From positions 1 to 44,340 of the forward strand of contig JADGDI010000008.1 in assembly GCA_016744975.1 (NCBI GenBank): a stretch of DNA of 44,340 bases, given 5' to 3'. This document shows positions 17,167-26,194 of the stretch, one piece after another. The stretch is from Hyphomicrobiales bacterium (lineage in GTDB: Bacteria; Pseudomonadota; Alphaproteobacteria; Rhizobiales; OSC116). A program made the position numbers and the translations under genes. The notes beneath the pieces are model-generated. The model was not told the DNA's origin and ran no database searches. It was given only the letters and a program-made list of their open reading frames with translations. Positions within the stretch are counted from its first letter, which is position 1, and each line of letters opens with the position of its first letter.

Positions 17167-18705
17167 TTATGCTCCTAAATTCGGAAAATTGATACTGGCT
17201 TGATGGGTTGTGATGATTGCGCCTGAGGTTACAATTTTTGTGGCATTTTCAACATCGGGTGCGATATAGCGATCATCACCCAAAGTTGGTACGGTTTGGC
17301 GTAATAAATCAATCACCTGTTGCAGCGCTTTACTGGTATTTAAAGGCGCTCTAAATTCAACGCCTTGTGCGCCCAATAAAAGCTCAATGCCAACAATATG
17401 GTTGAGGTTTTTTATCATGCGGTGCAAACGCACTGCGCCATGGGCGGCCATTGAAACATGGTCTTCTTGGTTGGCGCTGGTTGGTGTGCTGTCGGTCGAG
17501 CAAGGGTTGGCAATTTGTTTATTCTCGGCCATTAAAGCTGCTGAGGTGACGTCGGCCATCATAAAGCCTGAGTTAATGCCTGGGGTGGGCGATAAAAATG
17601 TTGGTAAATCATGGTTTAGGGCAGGGTCAACAATTAGCGCAATGCGGCGCTGGGTGATTGAGCCAATTTCAGCAATGGCAATGGCGATTTGGTCAGCAGC
17701 AAAGGCTACTGGTTCAGCATGAAAGTTGCCACCAGAGACTATGATATCTGGATCTTGTAAAATAAGTGGATTGTCAGTTACCGCGTTGCTTTCAACCAAT
17801 AATGTTTGTGCTGCAGCACGTAATAAGTCAAAACAAGCGCCTAATACTTGCGGCTGGCAGCGGATGCAATAAGGGTCTTGTACGCGGTCACAATCATGCT
17901 GATGGCTACCCCAAATGCCAGAATCTTTTAAAAATGCTGAAATGCTGGCTGCAACTTCTATTTGCCCACGATGGCCGCGTAATTGATGGATTTGCGGCTC
18001 TAACGGTGCGGTTGAGCCCATGATGGCATCGGTGGTTAAGGCCGAGGTTACAATGGCAGTTTGAGCTGCGCGCCATGTATCAAACAGGCCGATTAAGGCG
18101 TTGGCGGTGGAGAATTGAGTGCCATTAATGAGCGCCAAACCTTCTTTAGGGCCAAGCACAATCGGTGTTAGGCCTTTGCTTTTTAGAGCATCATGGCCGC
18201 TCATTAACTTTCCATCCACCATGGCGGTGGACTGGCCAATCATGACCGCAGCCATATGGGCAAGTGGTGCTAGATCGCCCGATGCACCAACGCTGCCTTG
18301 CAACGGAATGGTTGGGGTAATGTTATGCTCGAGCATGGCTTCAATTAGTTGGGTTAGCTGCCAACGCACACCTGATGCTCCGCGGCCAAGGGAAATTAAT
18401 TTAAGCGACATGATTAGCCGAGTGGTGGCAATGGGGGTTGTATCGCCAACACCGCAACAATGCGATAAAATTAAATTACGCTGTAACCTTTCCAGATCGG
18501 CTTGGTCAATGCGGGTTGAGGCTAGTTTGCCAAAACCTGTATTGACCCCATATACTGCATCATTACCATTGGTAACATCGGCAATGCGTTGGGCAGAATA
18601 ATCCATTGCTGCTTTGCAGTCTGGCGATAGCTTTACAGCTGTTAGGTTGCGATAAATGTCTTCAAGCTGGTCTAATGTGACTTGTTGTGGTGTTAGAATG
18701 ATCAT
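17167..18705 (-). CDS. hutH: Histidine ammonia-lyase
   Basis: A 512-residue lyase that removes ammonia from L-histidine to form urocanate. The self-made MIO prosthetic group comes from Ala141-Ser142-Gly143 in [15 protein letters not shown], at the standard position. Also present are the substrate-loop tyrosine region [12 protein letters not shown] (52-63) and the [12 protein letters not shown] and [14 protein letters not shown] segments of the active site. It lies three bases after hutI and one before hutU. The family also contains phenylalanine and tyrosine lyases, but the hut context settles the substrate. Confidence 0.97.
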   Translation of the reverse strand: MIILTPQQVTLDQLEDIYRNLTAVKLSPDCKAAMDYSAQRIADVTNGNDAVYGVNTGFGKLASTRIDQADLERLQRNLILSHCCGVGDTTPIATTRLIMSLKLISLGRGASGVRWQLTQLIEAMLEHNITPTIPLQGSVGASGDLAPLAHMAAVMIGQSTAMVDGKLMSGHDALKSKGLTPIVLGPKEGLALINGTQFSTANALIGLFDTWRAAQTAIVTSALTTDAIMGSTAPLEPQIHQLRGHRGQIEVAASISAFLKDSGIWGSHQHDCDRVQDPYCIRCQPQVLGACFDLLRAAAQTLLVESNAVTDNPLILQDPDIIVSGGNFHAEPVAFAADQIAIAIAEIGSITQRRIALIVDPALNHDLPTFLSPTPGINSGFMMADVTSAALMAENKQIANPCSTDSTPTSANQEDHVSMAAHGAVRLHRMIKNLNHIVGIELLLGAQGVEFRAPLNTSKALQQVIDLLRQTVPTLGDDRYIAPDVENATKIVTSGAIITTHQASINFPNLGA

Positions 18706-18708
18706 GTT

Positions 18709-19929
18709 TTAAACTTTTTTCTGGAAAATGCGTTTATAAAGCGGGTTAAAGCCAATTTGATAGGCTAACTGGCGTGGATGCTCTATGTCCCAAATGGCTA
18801 AATTAGCGATTTTGCCAATTTCTAAAGAACCATAATCTTGCTCAATTTTAAGTGCCTTGGCTGCATTTAGGGTGAAGCCTTTAAGGGCTTCCTCGGGCGT
18901 TAGGCGAAATAATGTACAGGCCATATTCATGGCTAGCAATGGTGATGAGGTGGGTGAGGAGCCTGGGTTGCAATCGGTAGCGATGGCGATGGCAACGCCA
19001 GCTTTACGTAAGGCACTAATCGGCGGTATTTGGGTTTCGCGAATGGTGTAAAAGGCCACCGGCAGTAACACAGCTAGCATATTGGCTGCGGCCATAGCAT
19101 CAATGCCTGCTTGGTCAAGATATTCAATATGATCGGCAGATAAGGCGCTATAATTTGCAGTCATCATGGTGCCGCCAATGTTGGATAATTGCTCGGCATG
19201 AATTTTAACAGGAATGTTTAGCGCATTGGCTTTATCAAATAGTTTGGAAATTTGCTTGGCATTAAAAGCGATGCCTTCACAAAAAGCATCGACCGCGTCT
19301 ACTAGATTTTCGCCATGGGCTTGGGGCAATATATCGTCACAAATATGTTTTATATAGGCATCGGCATTATCTTTATATTCCGGCGGAATGGCATGCGCGG
19401 CCAATAAGGTTTTGCTAACATTAAGGTCATATTTTTCGCCAACCTGTTTGGCTGCGCGCAGCATTTTAACTTCTGTATCCAAATTCAAACCATAGCCAGA
19501 TTTTATCTCAATATGGCAGATGCCTTCAGTAATCATTTGCTGAATGCGCAGTTTTGCAGACTTTAGCAGTTCGTCTACACTGGCTTTGCGGGTATGTTTA
19601 ACGGTGGATAATATGCCGCCGCCCGCGCGCGCTACTTGCTCGTAAGTTGCGCCGTTAAGTCTTAGCTCAAACTCTTCGGCGCGGTTGCCGCCATATAATA
19701 TGTGGGTGTGGCAGTCAATTAAACCAGGGGTGATGCAGCGGCCATTTAAATTTTCAACCGCAAAATGATTATATTTTGGTGGTAATTTAACTTGTTTACC
19801 AAGCCAGATAATTTTACCTTCATCAATTACCAACGCTGCATTATCGATTAAACCATAAGGGGTATGATTTTGTAGTGTTTCGTCAAAAGTTGCAAGGCTA
19901 CAATTTGTATAAATAATTGGGTTTGGCAT
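18709..19929 (-). CDS. hutI: Imidazolonepropionase
   Basis: A 406-residue amidohydrolase-superfamily enzyme that opens the ring of 4-imidazolone-5-propionate to give N-formimino-L-glutamate. Metal ligands are readable in PGLIDCHTHILYGG (HxH), VKIHAEQLSN, ADHIEYL and ATDCNPGSSP. The YEQVARAGGGILSTV segment is typical of HutI. It is the first gene of the operon and lies directly behind a HutC-type operator. The product would need HutE/HutG or HutF plus HutG for further breakdown; none of these is in the window. Confidence 0.97.
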   Translation of the reverse strand: MPNPIIYTNCSLATFDETLQNHTPYGLIDNAALVIDEGKIIWLGKQVKLPPKYNHFAVENLNGRCITPGLIDCHTHILYGGNRAEEFELRLNGATYEQVARAGGGILSTVKHTRKASVDELLKSAKLRIQQMITEGICHIEIKSGYGLNLDTEVKMLRAAKQVGEKYDLNVSKTLLAAHAIPPEYKDNADAYIKHICDDILPQAHGENLVDAVDAFCEGIAFNAKQISKLFDKANALNIPVKIHAEQLSNIGGTMMTANYSALSADHIEYLDQAGIDAMAAANMLAVLLPVAFYTIRETQIPPISALRKAGVAIAIATDCNPGSSPTSSPLLAMNMACTLFRLTPEEALKGFTLNAAKALKIEQDYGSLEIGKIANLAIWDIEHPRQLAYQIGFNPLYKRIFQKKV

Positions 19930-19939
19930 ATTTTTCCGC

Positions 19940-19995
19940 TTTAATGTATGTACATTAAATTAAATTACAGTAAATGTTCAAAATAGCAAGGTCAA
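19940..19995 (-). promoter_or_regulatory. hutIHU promoter and HutC operator
   Basis: Minus-strand -35 TTGACC (19990-19995) and -10 TACTGT (19967-19972) are 17 bases apart. Just downstream, 19940-19959 is a 20-base dyad with 9-base arms TTTAATGTA / TACATTAAA around a two-base centre. It covers about +1 to +20 and ends 10 bases before the hutI start codon. Palindromes of this type are usual for GntR/HutC repressors, and hutC lies next door. Confidence 0.7.
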
Positions 19996-20030
19996 ACCCA
20001 ATTATTTTATAATCTATACGAAGGTTGTGG

Positions 20031-20774
20031 TTAGGCGATCGGGGTATGGGTGCCTTTAAGGCTTAAATTGCTACCAACTGATATTAAACTGGTGAATGTG
20101 ATGGCCTGTTGTTTGTAAGAGGTTGAGCGCTCAATTAGCAAACAGGGGGCGCTTGTAGCGCAATTAAGCTTGTTTGCGATGTCATCTGATGCTGCAATGG
20201 CTGAAATTTTATGCTCAACATTTGACCAAGGCACTTGTTGGAACAGCCATTTGCTTGGTGAAATATTGCAAAAATCTTCATTGGCAAAATCGGGTGCCAT
20301 GAGCAGGTTTACCATACGAATTTCTAACTGAATGGGCTGCTTATCGGCAAAATGCAAACAAGTAATGCATTCAATTTCAGTTCCTAATTCGACATTTTGC
20401 CAATTTAAGCCATTGTCCCCATTAATGAGGGTCTCGCGTGCGCCAATTTTATAAGAATAGGCCTTGTTTAATGCTGCAACATCGGCCGAAATATCTTGCA
20501 TTGGCAACATAAAGGCTTTTTGTTCAGCAACAATGGTTCCAGCTTTTTTACGGCGCAATAAAATACCATCCTTAGCCATAGCTGACATAGCTTTATGGAC
20601 GGTTTGGCGTGAAATATCAAACTGTTTGGCAAGTTGCATTTCAGAGGGCAGAAGGTCACCCGTTTGTAAATCTCCCAGCATGATGGATTGCGAAATAGCG
20701 CGCATTATCTGCTGGGTTAATGCGCCTTTACCATCGAGGCAAATATCCAACTGTTTTATATTTTTATTGTTCAT
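20031..20774 (-). CDS. hutC: GntR/HutC-family histidine utilisation repressor
   Basis: A protein of about 247 residues with a GntR winged helix (about 8-75: TGDLLPSEMQLAKQF, then SRQTVHKAMSAMAKDGILLR) and a C-terminal UTRA ligand-binding domain (about 95-240) with the typical ending PCLLIERSTSYKQQAITFTS. HutC repressors bind urocanate or its formimino derivative and then leave the hut operator. The frame runs to 20795, but a good promoter (20792-20820) places the transcription start near 20785, so I choose the ATG at 20774. It lies upstream of hutI on the same strand with about 100 bases between, where the hutI promoter is found. Confidence 0.92.
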   Translation of the reverse strand: MNNKNIKQLDICLDGKGALTQQIMRAISQSIMLGDLQTGDLLPSEMQLAKQFDISRQTVHKAMSAMAKDGILLRRKKAGTIVAEQKAFMLPMQDISADVAALNKAYSYKIGARETLINGDNGLNWQNVELGTEIECITCLHFADKQPIQLEIRMVNLLMAPDFANEDFCNISPSKWLFQQVPWSNVEHKISAIAASDDIANKLNCATSAPCLLIERSTSYKQQAITFTSLISVGSNLSLKGTHTPIA

Positions 20775-20791
20775 ATCAATCATATAAATTG

Positions 20792-20820
20792 ACATTATGC
20801 ATTCAAATAAATGAAGTCAA
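20792..20820 (-). promoter_or_regulatory. Predicted hutC promoter
   Basis: TTGACT (20815-20820) and TAATGT (20792-20797) with exactly 17 bases between on the minus strand. No copy of the hutI dyad is seen here, so autoregulation by the same site is not supported. It argues against the ATG at 20795 as the start. Confidence 0.5.
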
Positions 20821-20834
20821 GCCTTGCAAAAAAG

Positions 20835-20864
20835 TTGGCTTTTTTTGTAGAAGCCATTTATATT
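20835..20864 (+). promoter_or_regulatory. Predicted pdxH promoter
   Basis: TTGGCT (20835-20840) and TATATT (20859-20864) separated by 18 bases, about 40 bases before the pdxH start. A weak six-base inverted repeat (TGGCTT / AAGCCA) overlaps the spacer. Confidence 0.35.
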
Positions 20865-20903
20865 ATTTTATATATTCTATATGGCTGAATTATTCTGAAA
20901 GTT

Positions 20904-21494
20904 ATGATAATGCACAGGCAAAACCCGTTTGAGTTATTTGAAAAATATTATGCAAAAATTTTAGAAGATAAGCAAAATACCTTATCTAATGCGGTTAATT
21001 TAGCCACTGTTTCGGCAGATGGGCAACCTTCTAATCGCACCGTATTGCTAAAAGAATGGGATGAGCAAGGCTTTGTATTTTATACAAATTTAACCTCACG
21101 TAAGGGTGAGGAGATTGCTAATAATGCCAAAGTATCTTTGTGTTTTTATTGGACCAAGCTTGATGTTCAGGTGCGGGTTGAGGGTGTTTGTGAACAGGTT
21201 TCTGACGCGCAAGCAGATGCTTATTTTGATAGTCGACCTATTGAGAGCCGTGCCGGTGCATGGGCATCAAAACAATCACAACCGCTAAAAAGCCACGCAT
21301 ATTTATTAAAGCGGGTTGCTAAGGCTGGGTTAAAATTACCTTTGGGTAAAATGCACCGCCCTGACTTTTGGTCAGGCTTTAGAGTTGTGCCACAGCGTAT
21401 CGAATTTATGCAAATGAAGGATTATCGTTTGCATGAGCGGCGGTCGTTTGAATTGGTAGAAGGTGACTGGCAAGAGGGCTTGCTTTACCCTTAA
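20904..21494 (+). CDS. pdxH: Pyridoxamine 5'-phosphate oxidase
   Basis: A 196-residue FMN enzyme that oxidises pyridoxine- and pyridoxamine-5'-phosphate to pyridoxal phosphate, the last step of the salvage and DXP-dependent routes. Landmarks are the N-terminal NPFELFEKYY, the FMN-binding SNRTVLLKEWDEQGFVFYTN, and TSRKGEEIANN. SRPIESRAGAWASKQSQ-like sequence (DSRPIESRAGAWASKQSQP) and the C-terminal WSGFRVVPQRIEFMQ and LHERRSFE are also present, all standard for the family. An in-frame ATG at 20910 is an equally good start. It is alone, ending at a strong bidirectional terminator shared with mscL. PLP is needed by several enzymes encoded nearby, such as LysA. Confidence 0.97.
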   Translation: MIMHRQNPFELFEKYYAKILEDKQNTLSNAVNLATVSADGQPSNRTVLLKEWDEQGFVFYTNLTSRKGEEIANNAKVSLCFYWTKLDVQVRVEGVCEQVSDAQADAYFDSRPIESRAGAWASKQSQPLKSHAYLLKRVAKAGLKLPLGKMHRPDFWSGFRVVPQRIEFMQMKDYRLHERRSFELVEGDWQEGLLYP

Positions 21495-21506
21495 ATTTGG
21501 TTAAAA

Positions 21507-21533
21507 AAAACCCCGTCTATCAAGCGGGGTTTT
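21507..21533. terminator. Bidirectional intrinsic terminator between pdxH and mscL
   Basis: Perfect stem AAAACCCCG / CGGGGTTTT with a nine-base loop. It has a T run on the plus strand for pdxH and an A run (T on the minus strand) for mscL. It lies 12 bases past pdxH and 26 past mscL. Confidence 0.92.
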
Positions 21534-21559
21534 GAAATTATGAAAATTTGCCAATGCTT

Positions 21560-21997
21560 TTATGATTTTTCAAGCAGGTCTCTAATTTCACCTAATAATA
21601 CTTCTTGTTTAGAAGGTTCAGCGGGGGCTGCAGCGGCTTCTTCTTCCTGTTTTTCCATGGCTTCTTTTGCAGTGTTAATGGCTTTTACAATAAAGAATAA
21701 TACCAAGGCTAAAATTAGGAAGCTGATGCAATTGTTAATGAATAAGCCATAATTTAAGGTGACTGCGCCTGCTTCTTTGGCAGCGTCTAAGGTTGTGCCT
21801 GCGGCTATCTGGACATCATTTAGCGTGACAAATAGATTGGCAAAGTCAACCCCGCCCATCAACAAGCCTATTGGCGGCATGATGATGTCATTGACCAATG
21901 ATTTAACGATTGTGCCAAATGCACCGCCTAATATAAAGCCAATTGCTAAATCGACCATATTGCCTTTTAGGGCAAATTTTTTAAATTCTTCTAACAT
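21560..21997 (-). CDS. mscL: Large-conductance mechanosensitive channel
   Basis: A 145-residue MscL, close to the usual length. The N-terminus [44 protein letters not shown] holds the amphipathic helix and the pore-lining TM1 with its small-residue pattern. TM2 is around residues 78-100 ([15 protein letters not shown]), and a C-terminal charged helical bundle follows. It releases solutes across the inner membrane under hypo-osmotic shock. It stands alone between convergent pdxH and upstream argG. An acidic Glu/Ala-rich linker lies near residues 113-130. Confidence 0.97.
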   Translation of the reverse strand: MLEEFKKFALKGNMVDLAIGFILGGAFGTIVKSLVNDIIMPPIGLLMGGVDFANLFVTLNDVQIAAGTTLDAAKEAGAVTLNYGLFINNCISFLILALVLFFIVKAINTAKEAMEKQEEEAAAAPAEPSKQEVLLGEIRDLLEKS

Positions 21998-22136
21998 TTC
22001 ATCTCCATTTACTGTTTAAGGATGAACCCAACCATGGTTAATAAAGGTTAACCAAGGTGAAAATGCAACTTTTTATGAAAATTATGGTTAATTTTATTAA
22101 GGTTTTGCAATATAAATTTGGGTGATTAGGGTCAAT

Positions 22137-22165
22137 AAAAAGGGCTTAAACCATAGTTTAAGCCC
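22137..22165 (-). terminator. Intrinsic terminator of argG
   Basis: Nine-base stem GGGCTTAAA / TTTAAGCCC with a six-base loop (22142-22165), followed on the minus strand by TTTTT (22141-22137). It starts 25 bases after the argG stop. Confidence 0.88.
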
Positions 22166-22189
22166 AATTTACATAAGTTTTGTAAGAGT

Positions 22190-23413
22190 TTACTTTGTCA
22201 TGCGCCTTTTACGTTCGGCCAATAGGCGCAATCTTAGGGCGTTCAATTGAATAAAGCCCGCTGCGTCATTATGGTCATAAACTTCGTCATCTTCAAATGT
22301 CACATGGGCTTCACTATAAAGCGAATATGGTGATTTGCGGCTAACCACAGATACGCTGCCTTTATAAAGTTTAACCACAACAGATCCCTTAACAGGTTCA
22401 GATGCAACATCAATCATAGCTTGTAGCATATCGCGCTCAGGGCTGAACCAAAAGCCGTTATAAATAATTTCGGCATAGCGGGGCATAAGCTCATCTTTTA
22501 AATGCATGGCGCCACGGTCTAGGGTGATGCTTTCAATACCGCGATGGGCGGTTAATAAAATGGTACCGCCCGGTGTTTCATAAATACCGCGGGATTTCAT
22601 GCCGACATAACGCCCTTCAACTAGGTCTAAACGGCCAATGCCATTGGCGCCACCAAGTTCATTTAGGCGGGTTAATAAAGTTGCTGGGCTAAGCATCACA
22701 CCGTCAATGGATATAGGGTCACCCGCTTCAAAACCAATTTCAACATAGGTAGGTTTGTCTGGTGCAGCTTCAGGGCTAACGGAGCGCTGGTAGACATATT
22801 CAGGTGCTTCAATGCTTGGGTCTTCAAGTGCTTTTCCTTCGCTAGAGGTGTGGAGCAAATTAGCATCAACACTGAACGGTGCTTCACCGCGCTTGTCTTT
22901 AGCGATAGGGATTTGGTTCTTTTCAGCAAATTCAATTAGCTTGGTACGGCTTGATAAGTCCCATTCACGCCAAGGCGCAATCACCTTAATGTCGGGGTTA
23001 AGCGCGTAATAGCCTAGCTCAAAACGCACCTGATCATTGCCTTTGCCTGTGGCACCATGGCTTACGGCATCAGCGCCAGTTTTAGCAGCAATTTCTATTT
23101 GCTTTTTAGAAATTAATGGCCGAGCGATGGATGTGCCAAGTAGATAAACACCTTCATATAACGCATTGGCGCGGAACATCGGGAAGACATAGTCTTTTAC
23201 AAATTCTTCACGGACATCTTCAATATAAATTTCTTTAATGCCTAACAGCTCGGCTTTTTTACGAGCAGGTTCTAATTCTTCACCTTGGCCAAGATCGGCA
23301 GTGAAGGTAACCACTTCGCAATCATACTCTTGCTGTAGCCATTTTAATATAATGCTGGTATCTAAACCGCCAGAATAGGCTAATACAACTTTATTAATGT
23401 CTCTTTTATCCAT
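22190..23413 (-). CDS. argG: Argininosuccinate synthase
   Basis: A 407-residue enzyme joining citrulline and aspartate with ATP to make argininosuccinate, the second-last step of arginine synthesis. The N-type ATP pyrophosphatase P-loop is [13 protein letters not shown] (9-21). The citrulline/aspartate loops [15 protein letters not shown] and [10 protein letters not shown], and [15 protein letters not shown] further on, are typical. It is monocistronic with its own promoter and terminator. argH, which uses its product, lies five kilobases away on the other strand. Confidence 0.98.
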   Translation of the reverse strand: MDKRDINKVVLAYSGGLDTSIILKWLQQEYDCEVVTFTADLGQGEELEPARKKAELLGIKEIYIEDVREEFVKDYVFPMFRANALYEGVYLLGTSIARPLISKKQIEIAAKTGADAVSHGATGKGNDQVRFELGYYALNPDIKVIAPWREWDLSSRTKLIEFAEKNQIPIAKDKRGEAPFSVDANLLHTSSEGKALEDPSIEAPEYVYQRSVSPEAAPDKPTYVEIGFEAGDPISIDGVMLSPATLLTRLNELGGANGIGRLDLVEGRYVGMKSRGIYETPGGTILLTAHRGIESITLDRGAMHLKDELMPRYAEIIYNGFWFSPERDMLQAMIDVASEPVKGSVVVKLYKGSVSVVSRKSPYSLYSEAHVTFEDDEVYDHNDAAGFIQLNALRLRLLAERKRRMTK

Positions 23414-23441
23414 GTCATCAATCCTTTAAAAGCTTTAATTT

Positions 23442-23470
23442 TGGATAAGCCTAAATCTTGGTAAGGTCAA
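23442..23470 (-). promoter_or_regulatory. Predicted argG promoter
   Basis: Minus-strand TTGACC (23465-23470) and TATCCA (23442-23447), 17 bases apart, with the -10 about 28 bases before the argG start. No ArgR-type site was recognised. Confidence 0.45.
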
Positions 23471-23546
23471 GCAGCATATGCGTCTATATGATGAATATTC
23501 TTGATGTAAAGCTGATTGCGATGCAACTTTATGCCATGAATAGGCT

Positions 23547-23963
23547 TTAAGCTTTGGCTTGTGGGGTGCGAATGGCTAAATACCAAAAAATACTGCCTGC
23601 AATTGCACCAAAAATAACCCCGTAAAATGGTACCCAGAAACCTGCTTCGACACCTTTTAGGCTTTGAAAGCCTGGGGTGAAAGCAATGAAAACCATAATG
23701 GCAAAAACCCCAATGGCCATGTAATAAAATGGCGATATAATGCTTTTTATAAGGGCAAATATGCCCATGATCACCACAATTGGGCTAGAGAATATAACCA
23801 AACCAACCAACGCAGCCAAAATCATTTTAATGATCATTTGGTTGCTGACTTCAAGCTGGGGGTCAATCATTTGCGGCCAGTAATAAGTGATTGCCAAACA
23901 AGTGGCGATGAATATAGCAGAAATGGCATAAGCCATGATGATGTTGATCGATTTTAACAGCAT
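23547..23963 (-). CDS. Small polytopic membrane protein, unknown function
   Basis: A 138-residue, very hydrophobic protein with about four membrane helices (roughly 8-27, 42-65, 70-95 and 108-132) and short loops. I do not recognise a named family. It begins two bases after the rlmN stop with GAGAG-like sequence upstream, so it is co-transcribed and probably coupled to rlmN. A conserved proline-rich IVFSSPIVVIMG segment sits in helix 2. No catalytic motif is visible. Its role is open; the linkage may only reflect conserved gene order in related bacteria. Confidence 0.75.
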   Translation of the reverse strand: MLLKSINIIMAYAISAIFIATCLAITYYWPQMIDPQLEVSNQMIIKMILAALVGLVIFSSPIVVIMGIFALIKSIISPFYYMAIGVFAIMVFIAFTPGFQSLKGVEAGFWVPFYGVIFGAIAGSIFWYLAIRTPQAKA

Positions 23964-23965
23964 TT

Positions 23966-25246
23966 TCAGTCACTCTCGGTGGTATTAACTGGTTCATTTG
24001 CGGCATTTGAGGCTTTTTTAAGCAATGACTTTTTAATCTTAACGCTTTCAGATTTTAGCTGCCCGCAAGCTGCCATAATATCGCGGCCTCTTGGGGTGCG
24101 AATTGGGCTTGCGTAACCTGCGCGATTAACCACTTCGGCAAATTTTTCAATCTGTTGCCAATCACTGCATTCATAGTTAGAACCTGGCCAAGGGTTAAAC
24201 GGGATGAGGTTGATTTTTGCAGGAATGCCTTTTAGCAATGATACCAGTTTTTTAGCATCGGCAATCGAATCATTAATGTCTTTTAGCATAACATATTCAA
24301 AGGTAACGCGCCGCGCATTGGATATGCCTGGGTAATTGGCACAGGCATCAAGCAAGGTTTCAAGGTTAAATTTTTTATTGATGGGTACTAAAACATCGCG
24401 TACTTCATCATTCACGCCATGCAGTGAAATGGCTAACATGCAGCCAGTTTCCTCACCTATTTTGTCAATATAATTCACCACGCCCGAGGTTGATAAGGTA
24501 ATGCGGCGGCGCGAAAGTGCAAGGCCGTCGCCATCGGCAATGATGTTGATTGAGTTTTTTACATGCTCATAATTATAAAGTGGTTCGCCCATGCCCATAT
24601 AAACCACATTGCTGATCATACGGCCAGTTTGTGGTAAATTGTCATCCTTAACCCGCTCCATGCTTGGCCAGTCGCCAATTAGATCGCGCGCCATCATAAT
24701 TTGGGCGACAATTTCTTGGCTGGTTAAGTTGCGAACCATGCGTTGTGTGCCTGTATGGCAGAATGTGCAGGTCAAAGTGCAGCCAACTTGGCTTGAAATG
24801 CATAAAGTACCGCGGGTTTGCTCGGGAATGTAGACGCATTCAACTTCCTGACCAAGTGTTTCGCCTTTTTGTAGTGGCATTTTAATGAGCCATTTACGTG
24901 TGCCATCAACCGAGACTTGTTCTGTGACTAATTCTGGGCGCTCAATGCTGTATAGCTCAGCCAGTGCATTGCGTAAATCTTTGTTTACATTACGCATTTC
25001 ATCATAATCTGTCACGCCAGCAATATAAAGCCAATGCCAAATTTGCGCGCTGCGCATTTTAATTGCTTTGTCTTTTACGCCAATTTCGGCCAGCACTGCT
25101 TTAAGTGTTTCGCGCGGCATACCAACCAAGCTTGGCTTGGCAGGGTTTAAAGCAGGCGCAATGTTTAATGTAGCATCTGGAATGGTTGCATTGGGGTTGG
25201 ATTTTGAAATGTCTAAACTTTGGGGCATTGATGGCTCATGGGACAT
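23966..25246 (-). CDS. rlmN: Dual-specificity rRNA/tRNA adenine C2-methyltransferase
   Basis: A 426-residue radical-SAM enzyme that methylates C2 of A2503 in 23S rRNA and A37 of some tRNAs. The CX3CX2C iron-sulfur motif is Cys156, Cys160 and Cys163 ([13 protein letters not shown]). The C-terminal MAACGQL contains the cysteine that carries the methyl intermediate. The [10 protein letters not shown] and RRITLSTSG segments, which hold SAM, are also clear. A low-complexity tail of about 35 residues precedes the conserved N-domain, which makes it longer than the E. coli enzyme (384). It is first of a two-gene unit with the small membrane protein. Confidence 0.97.
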   Translation of the reverse strand: MSHEPSMPQSLDISKSNPNATIPDATLNIAPALNPAKPSLVGMPRETLKAVLAEIGVKDKAIKMRSAQIWHWLYIAGVTDYDEMRNVNKDLRNALAELYSIERPELVTEQVSVDGTRKWLIKMPLQKGETLGQEVECVYIPEQTRGTLCISSQVGCTLTCTFCHTGTQRMVRNLTSQEIVAQIMMARDLIGDWPSMERVKDDNLPQTGRMISNVVYMGMGEPLYNYEHVKNSINIIADGDGLALSRRRITLSTSGVVNYIDKIGEETGCMLAISLHGVNDEVRDVLVPINKKFNLETLLDACANYPGISNARRVTFEYVMLKDINDSIADAKKLVSLLKGIPAKINLIPFNPWPGSNYECSDWQQIEKFAEVVNRAGYASPIRTPRGRDIMAACGQLKSESVKIKKSLLKKASNAANEPVNTTESD

Positions 25247-25349
25247 TGGTGGCGCTATATTGGCTTTAGCGCCAATTATAGCGCAGGATTTAGCACATAT
25301 AGACTAAAATCTGATATGTGTAAAACAATATTAACACCAGTGACTAAGC

Positions 25350-25880
25350 TTACATGCCGCAATTCTTTTTGGCAGCGGCAATGGCTGCTGTTACGCCAGA
25401 AAGTGAGAAAGTGTCGGTGGTTTTAGTGCCACGGCTTGAAGTGCCGCGAATAACCACTTTTTGACCACGTTTCATGCCTGCTACCAATTTTGCTAGAACA
25501 GTGTCGCTAATTGGCCAAATGGTTTCGCCTTGTGCAAAAAATTGGTAAACGGTAGAGCCAATGGTTGCGGTAGGGTTGCTGCCAGCTTTTAACGGATAAC
25601 CCATTGATATGCTTACTGCATTGGTAGTTTTATCGCTTTGGCTATGGGTTACTGAAAAATAAATACCGCCGCGCCTTACACCTTTTGGTAGGCTTTCAGT
25701 GGGAATGGATACCGCAAAACAATCCTTTTTACCATTTTCTTGATATTCAAAAACGGACCAGTCTTTATGCTGTGATATGTCCTTAGGGGCTTCTGCAAAG
25801 GCTGGGCTGGTGAATAAAATAAAGCTTGATACCAAAATTGTTGATATCATGTGTGGCTTTTGTAGCGATTTTTGCGTCAT
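25350..25880 (-). CDS. Invasion-associated locus B (IalB) family exported protein
   Basis: A 176-residue protein with a signal peptide (hydrophobic about 13-27, cut after AFA). One IalB domain follows: KDWSVFEYQENGKKDCFAVS, then a GGIYFSVTHSQ strand and a C-terminal half ending in AIAAAKKNCGM with a conserved cysteine pair (Cys in DCFA and NCGM). The family is periplasmic and common in Hyphomicrobiales. It is named for a Bartonella factor linked to red-cell invasion, but most members are in non-pathogens and their molecular role is unclear. Its place behind rlmN and argG matches related genomes as I recall them. Confidence 0.88.
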   Translation of the reverse strand: MTQKSLQKPHMISTILVSSFILFTSPAFAEAPKDISQHKDWSVFEYQENGKKDCFAVSIPTESLPKGVRRGGIYFSVTHSQSDKTTNAVSISMGYPLKAGSNPTATIGSTVYQFFAQGETIWPISDTVLAKLVAGMKRGQKVVIRGTSSRGTKTTDTFSLSGVTAAIAAAKKNCGM

Positions 25881-26194
25881 ATAGAGATACTCGATTTTCT
25901 GAGATTGATGATGGCTTGGCTTAAGTTTTAGGCAAGTTTGGTTAACAAAAGGTTATCAATTCAATCTGGGAGGGGGTTTTACTGGTTTGTGACAAGATTT
26001 TTAGAAGTTTTAAAATCTACTTTACAGCTATCAATTAAAAAAGGCAAAAATAAGATGTGCGGATGTGTTGATTTTGTTGCATAATGCTTGAGCAAATGTG
26101 GCTATGGGTTAAGATATGTTATGTTGCTTAAACTTTTGTCTAGTCGTTTGGCAAATATAGTAATTTTGGCTAATATAGTTATTAAAGGTGTATC
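25881..26194. other. Divergent intergenic region between ialB and ubiG
   Basis: 314 bases with no credible gene. It carries the predicted ubiG promoter near its right end. The left half contains short GGTTAAC/GGTTATC elements and a G-rich stretch (GGGAGGGGG near 25970), but nothing I can name. A minus-strand frame over 26102-26365 mostly mirrors ubiG. Confidence 0.5.
26148..26176 (+). promoter_or_regulatory. Predicted ubiG promoter
   Basis: TTGGCA (26148-26153) and TAATAT (26171-26176) with 17 bases between. The predicted start site lies only about 12 bases before the ubiG ATG, leaving just the AAAGGTG ribosome site as leader. Confidence 0.5.

Noticed and set aside
22036-22107. TTAA pairs upstream of mscL as CtrA boxes
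   Set aside because: Spacings are six and five bases, not seven.
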